From positions 83,025,538 to 83,089,537 of the forward strand of contig NC_044004.1 in assembly GCF_900496995.4 (NCBI RefSeq): 64,000 nt of DNA. Reading direction: 5' to 3'. The notes under the pieces are model-generated. The model was not told the origin of the DNA. It saw only the letters and a program-made list of their open reading frames with translations, and did not search any database. How positions within the stretch are numbered: the stretch's first letter is position 1; each line of letters begins with the position of its first letter. Positions 1-12,088 of this stretch are shown here, in pieces. This DNA comes from Aquila chrysaetos chrysaetos. Taxonomy: Eukaryota; Chordata; Aves; Accipitriformes; Accipitridae. The translations under genes were made by a program, and so were the position numbers.

Positions 1-117
1 TTAACTATGCCTGTCTTGTCCATAGTGATGGAAAAATTTTTTAGCTTTTCTTTCCTGAACCTACCTTTTACTTGGAACTAATGTTACCTTGCTCTTTTTC
101 TGCTTCCCGCTTGTCAG

Positions 118-279
118 GATTTGGTGGGCTTGAAACTACAAACTCCACTGCCAGTGGGTTTAATTTTGGGGGTTTCGGATTAACTGCTAATCCTGCAGTG
201 AATTTTAATATTGGGAATTTCGGTGTTTCCACTACCTCAACTCCACCATTCAATTTTGGTAACAGTCTGGCAAGTGCAG
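118..279 (+). CDS. NUP54: NUP54 coding exon (extra FG exon)
   Basis: The exon is 162 nt and enters and leaves in phase 1. The acceptor TTGTCAG ends at 117 and the donor GTAGATA starts at 280. It encodes 54 residues with five FG dipeptides (GFGG, NFGGFG, NFGV, NFGN). Its beginning resembles the next exon (FGGLETT against FGGFGTT, then FNF against FSF), which suggests exon duplication. I do not recall this exon in human NUP54. Skipping it would keep the frame. Confidence 0.85.
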
Positions 280-3200
280 GTAGATAATGCATAAATACTT
301 GTTCTGTAATAAATGTTAATAGCAGGGGTCCAAGAATTGCATTCCTAACTGAGAATCTGTGTTTAGTACTAATCTTCATATCCAGTGAAGACTGGAGATA
401 AAAGCTCTGAAAGTGGAATGGGTTTGAGAGCCATAGGCTTGTAGGGGTTTTTTGCTGATTAAATTCTCAAGAAATAGCTGTTGAGGAAAAATAACCTTGT
501 ACCAAATGTTCAGTCTCTGAAACGGAAATGAATTGTGGTAACCTACTAGTCTGACCTAGTCTAAAATTGAGCCTTGATTACTTAGCAAAATGGCAACATC
601 AATTCCCCATTCAGATCCAGGCAATCAGGAACAATTGCAGAGCTGGTCCCTAATGCCACGTTTCTTGACATGAGATTCTTGGACTACTGCAGTCATGTTT
701 TTTCATCTACCCCTGTGTCTCCTCATTGGCCTTCCGCTGGCTGTCATGAATGCACTACACCTCAATAGTTTCTGTGGAGAAACAAATTTTATACGATCAG
801 CACAAAATGACCAGCCCTCGCTGTGATCTCTGTTTCCTAAATGCCATTCTGCACCCTGAAATAGCACACATCCCAGGGTCTCGTTAAGAGATTCTCTACG
901 CTTGTGGGAGGGTCTTGTGTGTGATGTGGGTGCTGGGTATTGATTAAGAAAACCGTTAATGGCCCCATGTAGATCCATCAGTTCTTAGCAATCAACTGAT
1001 ACAATTTCAAGTTAAATCTTTTCCATTTCATATAAAAATGCTTAACTGTATGGATTTCTAATGCTTTTACTCGTGTAGAATTAGCCCGTGGGGTCTTGTT
1101 GCCGCTGCTCGTATAGGAATTATATTCATTCCACAGTGTCATTGTTCCCTGTCTTAGCATACTCTTACCTGTTCTGTGCACTCGGGGGATCTGGTTTTGT
1201 TTTTATTTGGTATGAACGCTATTGGGCTGTATTTCTTCAGCTGAATTTGAACTACTCCAGAAGATAACTTGGATACTTAATTTTGTTTAGCAATTTGCAC
1301 TCTTAGATCCTTTTTCAAGAGAGGATGACTAAACTTACTGTGAGTACAAAACTACCGAAAAATTGTGTCATCTGATGGTACTCCCGCTAGGGTTTCTCAC
1401 TCGGTGGTAGGACTGAAACTTGAACGTTACAGGGAACAACTTCTTATACCTGCTCACGTTCAGATGTTTGCTGAATGAAAATTAAAAGCGATTGCATGTT
1501 AACTTTGGTTTAAGCTGTTTATTTTGTATGTATACAAGAGGACGGTAAGTGTAGTAGGTATAAAGAGACTTTTTTTTTTTTTTTTTGCTATTGATGTGTG
1601 AGTCGGCAATGGCAGTGTCTTTTTGACAAATCCTTTGTAGCAGACTGTCTTTCTTCATTTGAACACATGTAAGAAGAGCTTGAAACAGAGAGAACTTACT
1701 TTTCCAGGGCTAGTCAGAAGTCCACAGGCTGCACCTTGGGCCAATGGTGCACTGGCACCACCCTAGCAAAGTGATGGTGCTGTGGCATCCAGCACCTGTG
1801 CAGTCTCATGCACTGGGAGGCTGTCTGGGCCAGTAGCACCTGTTTCAGCACAGCTGCCCTGCATTGGGGCACCTCTTCTAAGGGGGCAAATGGGAAGATG
1901 GGTTTCTTGGAGCTTTCTCTGGCATGGTGGAGCTTGGGCCCTCACTTAGGTCTGCTCCTGCTAGCCAGTGACTGGTTGTCCTGAAAATCTGTGGAACGCT
2001 GATTGCTTTTGCATCCATCTTCCTCTGATAGTGGTTGAACCTCAAAATGAGATTTAATGGGGGGGATGATAGGGAAACTAGGCTTAAAAAAAGCCCACCT
2101 TGTAGGGTTTTACCTGTGTGTAGAAAGAAATTGTTGCTGTGACAGCATTCCCATGTAAGCACAGCACTTGTGTGCACCCTAGCCTCAGGCTTTACTTGAT
2201 TTGTTTCTATTTTTGCTCTTAAGAGGTTAAGAATATTTAAAAAGCTCATAAAACATCAGATTGTTTATTAAACACTTAACACCAACATTGACTAGAAGTA
2301 TTCCTGAGAGTGAATCTAAGAAATACTATTATTAGTTGTGTCTGTCACTAAGGAAAGCACTTCTTGCTGGTAGAGGAACAGGATGTTAGTTAACTGCTGC
2401 TTTTTTTTTATTTGCTTTCTTGACACACTGTAGATGTATTGGCTTTCTGGTTCATGTTTTCTCCCCCGTTTCCTCGGACAATGAACTTGATACCCACGAT
2501 CAATGTGAACTACATGCTTGTAACATAATACATCCATCTGTCAACATCTCTTCTCATAACACCCTTTGACGCGTGCAGTTTATTGTCATGTTACGCACAA
2601 CTGCTGCTCACAATGTGCCGTCTGCCTTACTTGCAAACTTTGTTTGTTAGGTGCGTTTGGAGGATTTGGGACAACTACCACCACTGCGGGACCAGCATTT
2701 AGTTTTTCCGCTCCCACCAATACAGGCACCAGTGGTAAGAGAGTACAAGTCTGAAAGTATTTGCTTTAGAATGAACCATAGGGCATCAGCCCTTCACAAC
2801 AATGTTTTGGATTGCACAGATACTCTTCTCCTCTTTTTCTCAAAAATTCTTTGCTTATTTCCCCAGGACTCTTTGGTGCTACCCAGAACAAAGGCTTTGG
2901 ATTTGGTACTAGTTTTGGCACAGGAACTGGAACTGGCTTGGGTAGTGGGTTGGGAACTGGGCTAGGCTTTGGAGGCTTCGGTACGCAGCAGCAACAGACC
3001 AGTAAGTATGGCCTACTCTTGGCTTACCCCTTCCTTAACATTGAAAGCATAAGACTGCAACAGGTGCACAAGTATTGGGACGGAAGTATATTGTAAGCTG
3101 TTACACTTATCACTTGATTGATGGAGACTTCTCAGAAATTTGGCTTTTGGAATGCCTACATTTGCAGCCCTTGCCTTTTTCTTTAAACTACAGCTCAAGC

Positions 3201-6200
3201 AAATTTCTGAGCTTCACCCTTTAGTTCCTGACAAGATTCACCCCTTTGGTTTGGCAGCGGTAGAAAGAGTAGTTGCAGAATTGGTGTTGACATTCATGGC
3301 ATTACTAGAAAGGGGAGAAAAACAGCATTGAGTTTAGTTGAAATGTGAGTTGGATAATGACCAGCAGCAGTCTCTGAGTCCACTGAAATTACAATAACAA
3401 ATCTACCCTTCAGATTTAGGCATCAAAGGTGCCAGATGATGTTATGGGTGAATATAGACATCTCATTTAAAGAAAAAATAATACATCTTTTCTTCTAACT
3501 CAGCATTCAGGAACTTCTGTTGCTGATGAAGATTGGGTGTAAAAAGACACTTTTAAAAAACGTTATCTGATACTGATTTATTTATTCTGTGCATTTATTT
3601 TGCTTCTCAAAATGTGAAAAGACGTGATATGAATGATACGCAGATGGTAAATGTTAGCAAGCAAGTCTGTCTTGGTTGGTGAAGGAGTTCATTTGTTTTT
3701 CTTCATCCAACACAGCATTAGGAAGCGGCTTGTTCAGCCAGCCTGCTCAGACACCCGCCCAGTCAAACCAGCTCATCAATACAGCCAGTGCCCTCTCGGC
3801 TCCGACACTCTTAGGAGATGAGAGAGATGCTATTTTGGCAAAATGGAATCAGCTTCAGGCCTTCTGGGGAACAGGCAAAGGTTACTTCAACAATAACATC
3901 GCTCCAGTGGAGTTCACGCAGGAAAATCCCTTTTGCAGGTTTAAGGTATGGAATTGTTCAACGGCCCACAAACAGTTCTGAGGCAGTTACTCTGCTTGCT
4001 GAGTGTCTGAGTGTCTCATGAGTTTTGAATCAGATTTTGTTACTGTTAAGAGTGTTCTGAAGCAGTATTTTTCCAGGTAATGTACACAACTGATGTATGC
4101 TAATTAAAAGGTTTGAAGATGTATAGATGCTGGGAATCTGCGTGGTGTTGAGGTACTAGGTAATGAGTGCCTATGTGGGTCATGAAACTAAGGTTTTCAT
4201 ATGATAGCCTTCAGGCTAGTGTGTGTGTAGTTGGAGCAGATCTCTGGAAATGAATTTTAATGTGTATTTGTCTAGGTTACAGTATTAGAGAAACTACTTA
4301 AAATGACCTTCACATCTGAAAGAAACTGCTAACATCTGGAATAAGAACTTCAGGGTCTGTCTTCATTGCTTTGCCTACATTAGAAAAACCCTCTATGAAC
4401 CTGGCCTGTGCATACCATTTTAAATACACCAGCCTTTAGCTTTCCTCTACCTTTATCCTTGCCAGTGCTGAAGCTGACTCCATTCCTTGTATTACATCGT
4501 TAGCAGTTCCAGATCTTGCTTTTCATGTCAAGAAGGAATATGTGGCTTTTGATCTTGTGCAAATCTCGCGCCTGCTGACTTTCTTGATAAGCTGCAGACT
4601 TAAAAGTGGATTTGGGTCAGGCATGGTGATACCCTCCTTTGCCAAGCTGATTCTTTGAAGTGCAAACTTTCTAACCTGAATGTAGGTTAATACCTAATTA
4701 AGACTAGTTTTTATTATGCACATCGTGACACTTCTATAAAATCTTCGCCGCAACTGAGTGCGTGCATAACAAATGCTTGGCTTCTGTTGCATTACCTTCT
4801 TAGGTGTTACCTTAAATATTTTGTTGATGATGCACCTGAAAGCTTACTTGTAAGCTGTTGCCTGAAATGGCTTTAGAGTTTTCTGGGCTTCGAAAAATTG
4901 CGAAGTGTAAGTCATGTGATGGAAAATCAGTTATTTTAGAGTTTCATTTACCAAAAGGAGAAGTTTTCCTTTCAGGCTAGACAATGCCACGTACTAGGTT
5001 TACTTTTGTCCCTGTGACTTGAGTATTACTAATGCCATTACAAGTTCACGTACCTTAAGTGAAATACTGAAAAGTTCGATATATGTCAGCAATGGAGGAT
5101 GCCTAGGAAAAATAGTGGAGAAGTTGGTGGCACAGGTATTGGAGCAAAGTGTCGTAAGCTAGTTTGGTTTATTGCCTCTGTAAGCATCACACACCTGATA
5201 AGAATGAAGCATTACCCAAAGGGTTTCACAGGTATTCAGGGAATCCACTTGTACACAATTCCAGCTCTAGAACAAATGAGAAGCATGCAGCTCTTAACCA
5301 AGAGCTCTTAACCATGAAAAGTGTGCAGCTCTTAACCAAGAAAAGTGTGCTTCGAAGGTATGTGATACAGGCTGTCACTTGAAGGACCACAACAAAGTAA
5401 AAAATCTGTTATAGTTTGAAAATACTTAATTGCATAAAGAAATAGTGAAAGATTTATTTATTTAAAACAGAAATACAGGAGGAGTCATGTCTGTGTGGTC
5501 TTAGTACTACTTGGCATGTAATGAGATTTAGTCTTCCGTGTACTGGCAAGTCTTTCCCCACAGCATGGGCCTCTTTGACAACTATGGAAGTGAAAGGCAT
5601 GTGCTTAAACCCAAATTATTTCTTCACTGTCACTGTTGTGCTCCATGACAGGACGGCCCAACCAAAGAAGGCTGATTCTGCGAGGCTCACCATCGTGGGG
5701 AATTACCTTCTGCTGACAAAGACCAGGCTCTTGGGCACATTCCCAGCTCATTTCTCTCTTCAGTTGAACTTGCAGAAGGGGAGAGGCGCAAGTCACCCAT
5801 GTGCATGGGGTGTCAGGGCCTTAAAAAGCACCCGCTGTCCACCGTGTCACCAGTGATACGTTGGTGTGACAGTTCATAGACAAGATGAGATGAAAACTGC
5901 AGCTCTGCTTTTGCTTATAATGAGCTAACAGTTTAGATCTTTCTTAAAAGTCATGTGGAGTTTACACCGGAGCCAACAGGATTGTTTTTGGTTTTTTTCA
6001 AACAGGGAAAGCATGCTGTTGCTTAGCACAGATGGCAGCAAGTGTTCCTGTATTAGATTATGATGTCGAATTAAACATCGAACCTTACCTACAGATTTAT
6101 CACAGCAAGGCTAAAGATAACATTAAACTTTATAAGCAATTGTACAAAAAAACCCCATGACACTTGCTAACACAGGGAAAATTGGCTGTCCCAATTTCTG

Positions 6201-9200
6201 GTGTGAGAAGCTTACTTGATGCATGTCTTAGCTAGTAGAAAAACTCTGTGTCTGTGTTTTGACTTATACTGCTTGGCAAACTGTCTGGATCTACAGTAGG
6301 AAAATGCTAAGAGATCCATAAAGATTTATGGCTGGCTTATCTTTCAATTAGGTTATGTCAGTAACTGTTTTGCAATGTTGTAAAATTTTTCTGGAACTCT
6401 AGTAATTTTTCTATATTCAGATCTGGTCCTCTGGTTCCTTTTGCAACTTAGAAAAAGTGTAAATTCGTAAAATGTTCCTGATTGATATCAGCTCTGAAGT
6501 AGCATAAATACCCTGCTGACTTGGCATCTCCCAATCCATAGCTTTATTTATTTTTTTTTTTAAGATGGGGAATGGATACTTAGAGATCTTCTTGTAAAAA
6601 TCTGAACTGTTTCATAAGCTACTGGTGGCCTTGTGACAGAATGTTTTAAAAGGGGATTGATTTTATGTTTCTGCATCTCTGAATGTGTTGTAACTTAAAT
6701 TTTGAACCAGTTGCTCTAAAAATTGAGGGGTTTTGCCCCTCCCCTTCACACCACTTAAATATGCTTTTGCTAAGTAATATATCCCCAGTTTTTGTTTGTT
6801 CATTTGCAGGCTGTGGGTTACAGTTTAATGCCCAACAACAAAGATGAAGATGGCCTCGTGGTCTTGGTCTTTAACAGAAAAGAAGTAGATATTCGAAGTC
6901 AGCAGCAGCAGCTCGTAGAATCACTACACAAAATTCTGGGAGGAAACCAGACCCTCACTGTCAATGTAGAAGGTGTTAAAACGATGCCAGATGACCAGTA
7001 TGTGAATTTGACATGGTTTTGCCTTTTTGTCTGGTATTGCATGCTATAAAGGGGTAGCACTTAGCCTACTCTCTCTCCCTTTCTCCTTGATTTTAGATCT
7101 GTTCATCCTGAGTTTGATTTCGTGTCTCTCATTACTTCATGTTGCTTTTTCTTAAGGTCTTAATTCCAGTATCTTTCCTGTTTAAGTTACTGCTTGCTTT
7201 TGCTGGAGTGCACAGCTGAGAACCTCAGCTCTGTTCAGGAAATAGGCTTCTCCAGACCTTGCTCAGCTGCAGAAGTTGGAGATGAGAATGTTAACTATGA
7301 GGGTGGGATAAATACTTAGTATTGTAGGAGCTGTGAGGTATTCTTAACTTCGTCATGCATAAGGCAGACGGGCTTTGGGGTGTATAGTAAGTGTCTTTGC
7401 AGTGTTCTGTATCGCAGGTGTTTGTTTTGGTGGGAAAGCTGTTCCAAGGCTAGTTGAGCTGGCTCTTTCTGTGTGTGTTATATCAGAGTGCTGTCTGCTT
7501 TGACTTGTTTGGGGGCCTCAGGCTAGTCAGCCTGAAGTACTTCAGCACACTGACGTTTCTGCTTCTTACTTCCCCACAGTTGTTCATTCTGTTTTAAAGG
7601 CCAAAGGTTTTAGGTTATTCTTAATGTAATACTAGTATCACCATATCATATGGTTGTTAAAACTGGGGGGGAGAATGTAGTTTTGTAGGGTATTTACAGC
7701 TTTTCTTTCTGCCTTGCTGTGTTAAACCCTGCACTTACTAGTACTTTGTATCTCTGTTAGCTGAAGTAAGTTAACAATCAGCTGGAAGAAGTGATATCTT
7801 TGATTTAGGTTCTTCTTTATCATGTTAGTTTCTATACACTGCTGATCTTTATCTGACAGTATGCATTTTATCTTGCTCAGGACAGAAGTAATCATTTACG
7901 TTGTTGAGCGCTCGCCCAACGGTACTTCGAGGAGAGTTCCCGCAACGACTCTCTATGCCCACTTCGAACAAGCCAACATAAAATCGTCCCTGCAGCAGCT
8001 GGGGGTCAGTCTCTCCATGGCCAGAACAGAGCTTTCCCCGGCACAAGTCAAACAGCTCCTGCAGAACCCTCCTGCTGGTATGTGGTCTGGGGCTGCACAG
8101 GGGTGCCGTTGGGCCTCTTTTGGGGCTTTTTTCGGCCTTTGGGAAGAATGCAGGTGTTGCCCCACTGGAAAACACCTTTTAAAACTACAAGAGTTTCCAA
8201 GGCATTCCGACATACTGATGTAGTGGTTTTAATTACAGCTGTTTTTCTCACTGAAGTGCAGTGTAGTCTACCAAGACAGTCATTATTTACCAGTAATATG
8301 CCACACAACACCATACTATATGATTTAGCCATCACAAATCATTTCAACTTATACATAAAAAAAAAAGGGGGGGGGGCCTGTGTAATGATGGTTGGGCACA
8401 GCTCGTTAGTCCATGACTGAGAAGGAAGCTGAGTTTGTAGGCTGGCTAATCAAGCAGTAAGATATGCAAGAAGAGGTGTTAGTGCTGAGCTCCAGAGAAG
8501 CAGTCACACCCTGAGAGATGAGTTTTGGTATGAAGACAAAAGGTTTTATGAGGAATTACCTGGAGTGTTGTGCAGTGAAAAATTTTATAGTAGCTGACTG
8601 TTCTGGTCTCCTCTTTAAGCTGGCCTGAAATGATTAAATTACCAGCACTTTTTTTTTCTTTTTGGCATGTCTCTTTCTGGTCAGAAAGTCAATTGCTTCC
8701 CTATCAGTGTTGTCTTCCCTGCTCTCCCCCTCCCCCAGCATACCTAGGTATGTGCATTTAATACAGTGATTTGATTTGCAGTGAGGTTTGGAGAATGTAA
8801 TAACTTGCATCATGATGTTGACGTACCTGTAGAATTAGACTGCTTTTATTTTATGGTGTTACCTGATGAAGCAGTTCATGGCAAAACAAGCAACTCTTCT
8901 GTTAACAGATAAAATCTTTAGACAAATCTTGTAAGGAACCATGATAATTCCTATTGGGATTATTTTGCCCACTAGTTGGGTACTTTGATCACTTAATCAC
9001 TGATTTTTGTTTTTTATTTTTATTTTTTTAATACAATAAGCAACTTGAAGAGAGAAGATGACCCAAGTGTAGCATACAGTGGAAACAACAGGAATTTTTC
9101 CCCTTGATGTAGGGATTGTCTGATTTGATCACCTATGGGTTGTTCCTTTCCCATGCTTTCAAACCAGTAGAAGTGCTTGACAGACTTTTGGACTGAACTG

Positions 9201-11445
9201 ACTGCCACAGTTCAGGACCAAGACTTTTAAGAAATAACCTTGTTTAATTAACCTTAATTTGTATAACAGTCATTCAGGTTAGCAAAGTTCATAGGGTTTG
9301 TATATTTCCTAGTATCTTTCCTGCTTAACAGCTGTAAGATATGATATCTATTCAGATCTATCCATACTAAAAACTTGTTTGTCTGTTTTTTTTAAGGTGT
9401 TGATCCTATCATATGGGAACAAGCCAAAGTTGATAATCCTGATCCTGACAAGTAAGTCTAGTAGTCCATCTCAGTATTACAAAAAGACTAGGAAAGGGGA
9501 GAAATATATAATATTGTGTAGTATCCTTCAGGTAACTTGTAAGAAACTTATTAGAAAATAACTTTGTCAAGTGCTGATCTCAGTGGAAGCAGTGAGGATT
9601 ACTAGAAATGCCTGTCTAATCCCTGTACCTATTTAGGTCCTTAAGGGTTGTCAGGATTAAGAGCCTTACTTGCATTATTTCACGTTGTGGTGTCATCCAT
9701 TCCATGGACTACTTGTTGTGACTTACTTTCTGCAACCATCGTGGGTTTTCTCTTTTTATTCCTGCAGCTTAAAGTGATGTACCTTTGTACCCTCCAGTGG
9801 TTACAGATAACTTTGGCTGATTTCTTTATGAAAGAGAAACAGGTTGTTAGGAATAGTGAGGACTCTAGAACTTAGCAAAACAAGATATGTTTACCTATTA
9901 TCTTAATTTATAATAAGCCAAGATTATCTGTAACTTTATATTGGATTATATGAACAATTAGTAATCCATACCACATGTTTAATATAAAAATGTGTTGTAA
10001 GAAATATTTGTGTTCTTGTAGACTTATTCCTGTGCCAATGGTGGGTTTCAAGGAGCTGTTGAGAAGATTGAAGGTCCAAGATCAGATGACCAAACAGCAT
10101 CAAACTCGATTAGATGTAAGGCTTCTCATCTTTATCATGACTGCTTGCTTTTGACAAAGGATGTGCTATTAAATGAGCCTCCCCCCATGCCTCCTGTGTG
10201 TTGAAAACTGAAACTGGAACCATGTGCATGGGGCTGTGACTCTTCAATACTAATTCTTAATATATTCCTTAATTATATCTTTTGGCCAAAAGCTGAGCAG
10301 TGTGTTTTGGCTTTCATTTTTTTTTTTTTCAGGTTCAACCTTGCTGTGTTGTTATAGGCTAATTCAAACCAGCTGAATAGAGTTGCACTGGCACAGACTC
10401 TAATTTAGGCACCCAGTTTTCTGATGCCTTCTGAAAATGCCAGCTGCATGTGAAAATAAATAGAAACCAGGACAGTAGAGGTCTAGCAGAAAGTTTTCTG
10501 GAAGCATCTTTAGTGAGGACGCTAAGTTGCTGGACTGAGTACTGGTTTGAAAATCCTGGTTTCAAATCAGGACTAATGTGTTCTGTTACCAGAAACTCTT
10601 ATGACTTCCAACTAACTCCATCTCCTCTGCAGATAATATCAGAAGATATCAGTGAGCTGCAGAAAAACCAAACAACAACTATGGCAAAAATTGCACAGTA
10701 CAAAAGGAAACTGATGGCGCTTTCTCACAGAACGTTACAGGTAACATGGATAGTCTAACTCATTCTGACACACAGTCTAGTGCCAGAAGACAAGCTGAGA
10801 GGGGGCAGGATGACCTGTGCGATCTTGTGCATGGCCAACATGAAAGATGAAATTCTGACTTCATCTAAATGCTATTGATTTAAGTACCAGGCAGAGCTAT
10901 TGGGGAAGGCTTCAGGTGTGCAGCATGTCTTGCTACTTTGGCAACCTTCTCTCTCACTTACTCAGAAGCTATGGGACTGCCCTGAGGTCTCGGAGCAGCA
11001 GACTAAATGACAGAACAAATCTGATGAGAGACGTGCGGATGGGCTAGTGGGGAAGGAAATGGGCAAAGTCTTCTCTAATGAACCTCAAAGGCTTCTTTTG
11101 CAGGTGTTAATAAAGCAGGAGATCCAAAGGAAAAGCGGTTATGCCATTCAAGCAGATGAAGAGCAGCTTCGTGTACAGTTAGATACAATTCAGTGTGAAC
11201 TTAACGCTCCTACGCAGTTCAAGGTGAGCAGTTAATAGAACTTTGCCAACAACTGTTTTCTCCTCACAAAAGAATCTAAGTTTTCCAAACCATGCATATA
11301 CATTTGTTGTGGAAAACTTTCAGAAGAGAAGTCCAGCAGTGTTACTAGGTTGTCGTGTCATGCTCTTTGCTGCCTGACTGACAGATATTTAAATGTTTTT
11401 GAGTCCTTAGAAGTATTGGAGTTGCTTGCCCTTTGCATGTCTTCC

Positions 11446-11476
<31 letters not shown>

Positions 11477-12088
11477 AAAAATTAAATGAGCAGCAATGCT
11501 TCCTGCCCTGGTGACTCAAGGAGTGCTACATGCTGGAGTTGTGACAGATGTAAATGAATTGTGTTTGATTTAAGCCTGTTTCTCCTCCCAGGGCAGACTG
11601 AATGAGCTCATGTCCCAAATCAGGATGCAAAACCACTTTGGAGCAGTGCGGGCTGAAGAGCGCTATTACATAGATGCAGACCTCTTAAGGGAAATCAAGC
11701 AAGTAAGTATTGGGTAGAATCCTGGGATACTCTTTGAACTTCATAATTTAAGCCAGCTACGTGCTAACTTGGGAGATGTATCTAGCATGTCATGTTTTCA
11801 TGAAAGGATTAAGTCCTTTTTATTGTTCTCGGTGACAGTGCATCAAAGTGTTGTACAAAACCACTCTATGCAGTTGCCACCAGCCATGGCACCTTTGAGA
11901 AATATTGCTTAAAATCTGTGAAGTTGAGCTATGCTTACGCTGGTTTTTAAACTGTGCAGCACCTGAAGCAGCAGCAAGAAGGCCTGAGTCACCTCATTAG
12001 CATTATAAAGGATGACTTAGAAGACATCAAACTTATAGAACATGGGCTGAACGAGAGCATTCCCATCAGAGGAGGAGTCTTCAGTTGA
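118..12088 (+). CDS. NUP54: NUP54, nucleoporin p54 (5'-partial, 12 coding exons in window)
   Basis: Nup54 is a subunit of the Nup62-Nup58-Nup54 complex that lines the central channel of the nuclear pore. Its FG repeats bind transport receptors and its C-terminal helices bind Nup62 and Nup58. Twelve exons splice in frame to 536 residues plus a stop; the first coding exon, with the start codon, lies left of position 1. In order the protein shows an FG-rich, Gly/Thr-rich N-terminus with 13 FG dipeptides, a Gln run, the conserved LLGDERDAILAKWNQLQ block, an alpha/beta middle domain, and a helical, Gln/Leu-rich C-terminus ending RGGVFS. It is near-identical to the human protein as I remember it, except for one additional 54-residue FG exon. 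Human is about 507 residues; this one would be about 560. It is tail-to-tail with PPEF2. Confidence 0.97.
280..2650 (+). other. NUP54 intron between the two similar FG exons
   Basis: This 2.4-kb intron has a poly(T) run near 1570-1586 and no coding or structural feature that I recognise. Confidence 0.8.
2651..2734 (+). CDS. NUP54: NUP54 coding exon (FG)
   Basis: This 84-nt exon is phase 1 at both ends, with acceptor TTTGTTAG and donor GTAAGAG. It encodes 28 residues (FGGFGTTTTTAG, then FSFSAPTNTG) and matches the second coding exon of human NUP54. Confidence 0.93.
2867..3001 (+). CDS. NUP54: NUP54 coding exon (FG/Gln-run)
   Basis: This 135-nt phase 1-1 exon encodes LFGATQNKGFGFG, a Gly/Thr/Leu repeat and a four-Gln run. 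The donor is GTAAGTATG. It contributes six FG dipeptides to the disordered transport-receptor-binding region. Confidence 0.94.
3716..3945 (+). CDS. NUP54: NUP54 coding exon
   Basis: This 230-nt exon has acceptor AACACAG and donor GTATGG. It encodes the link from the FG region to the folded core: LFSQ, then INTASALSAPTLLGDERD, the AKWNQLQAFWGTGKGYF block and ENPFCRFK. It is almost invariant against mammalian NUP54. Confidence 0.97.
3946..6809 (+). other. NUP54 intron, 2.9 kb
   Basis: I recognise no gene here. The only clear structure is a three-copy tandem repeat of about 23 bp at 5287-5350. The open frames in this stretch are short and unlike any protein I know. Confidence 0.8.
5287..5350. 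repeat. Short tandem repeat, about 23-26 bp x 3 imperfect
   Basis: AGCTCTTAACCA recurs three times. The second and third copies continue into GAAAAGTGTGC. It is a local intronic duplication. Confidence 0.8.
6810..6997 (+). CDS. NUP54: NUP54 coding exon
   Basis: This 188-nt exon starts in phase 0 (AVGYS) after TTTGCAG and ends within the Gln codon of PDDQ at donor GTATGTG. It encodes part of the alpha/beta middle domain, including KDEDGLVVLVFN and SLHKILGGNQTLTVNVEG. Confidence 0.97.
7881..8077 (+). CDS. NUP54: NUP54 coding exon
   Basis: This 197-nt exon follows TTGCTCAG and ends at donor GTATGTGG. It encodes TEVIIYVVERSPNGTSRRVP and continues to LSPAQVKQLLQNPPAG, the second half of the middle domain. 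Confidence 0.97.
9397..9451 (+). CDS. NUP54: NUP54 coding exon (55 nt)
   Basis: This short exon encodes VDPIIWEQAKVDNPDPD and ends inside a Lys codon. The acceptor is a T-rich tract plus AAG and the donor is GTAAGTC. Frame and sequence both match human. Confidence 0.95.
10022..10115 (+). CDS. NUP54: NUP54 coding exon
   Basis: This 94-nt exon follows TTCTTGTAG, ends at donor GTAAGG and encodes LIPVPMVGFKELLRRLK, then QDQMTKQHQTRLD. This is the start of the helical C-terminal region that assembles with Nup62 and Nup58. Confidence 0.96.
10633..10740 (+). CDS. NUP54: NUP54 coding exon (coiled coil)
   Basis: This 108-nt phase 0-0 exon lies between TCTGCAG and GTAACATG. It encodes IISEDISELQKNQTTTMAKI, then AQYKRKLMALSHRTLQ, a heptad-like helical segment. 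Confidence 0.96.
11104..11223 (+). CDS. NUP54: NUP54 coding exon (coiled coil)
   Basis: This 120-nt phase 0-0 exon lies between TTTGCAG and GTGAGC. It encodes VLIKQEIQRKSGYAIQADEE, then QLRVQLDTIQCELNAPTQFK, part of the C-terminal helical bundle. Confidence 0.96.
11446..11474. repeat. Poly(A) tract, 29 nt
   Basis: This is an uninterrupted A-run in a NUP54 intron, followed by ATTAAAAATTAAA. It could be a simple repeat or the tail of an unrecognised retroposon; I saw no target-site duplication. Confidence 0.9.
11592..11702 (+). CDS. NUP54: NUP54 coding exon
   Basis: This 111-nt phase 0-0 exon follows CTCCCAG and ends at donor GTAAGTAT. It encodes GRLNELMSQIRMQNHFGAVR, then AEERYYIDADLLREIKQ. 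Confidence 0.96.
11960..12088 (+). CDS. NUP54: NUP54 terminal coding exon with stop
   Basis: The exon follows ACTGTGCAG, encodes 42 residues (HLKQQQEGLSHLISIIKDD through RGGVFS) and stops with TGA at 12086-12088. The C-terminus has the same end as human NUP54. Confidence 0.97.
   Translation, partial: HLKQQQEGLSHLISIIKDDLEDIKLIEHGLNESIPIRGGVFS

Larger units (their letters stand above)
8078..11959 (+). other. Later NUP54 introns
   Basis: The introns are 8078-9396, 9452-10021, 10116-10632, 10741-11103, 11224-11591 and 11703-11959. They hold an A-run followed by 10 G near 8357-8376 and a 29-nt poly(A) tract at 11446-11474. I see no RNA gene or mobile element. The earlier introns 3002-3715 and 6998-7880 are equally plain. 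Confidence 0.7.

Noticed and set aside
72-117. ATG at 72 or 81 as a start for the first NUP54 exon
   Set aside because: A polypyrimidine tract and AG directly before 118, plus phase 1 shared by the following exons, show that this is an internal exon.
3515-3575. Possible C/D snoRNA in a NUP54 intron (TGATGA, then CTGA)
   Set aside because: The C box lacks the preceding purine, no terminal stem pairs, and no C'/D' boxes are convincing.
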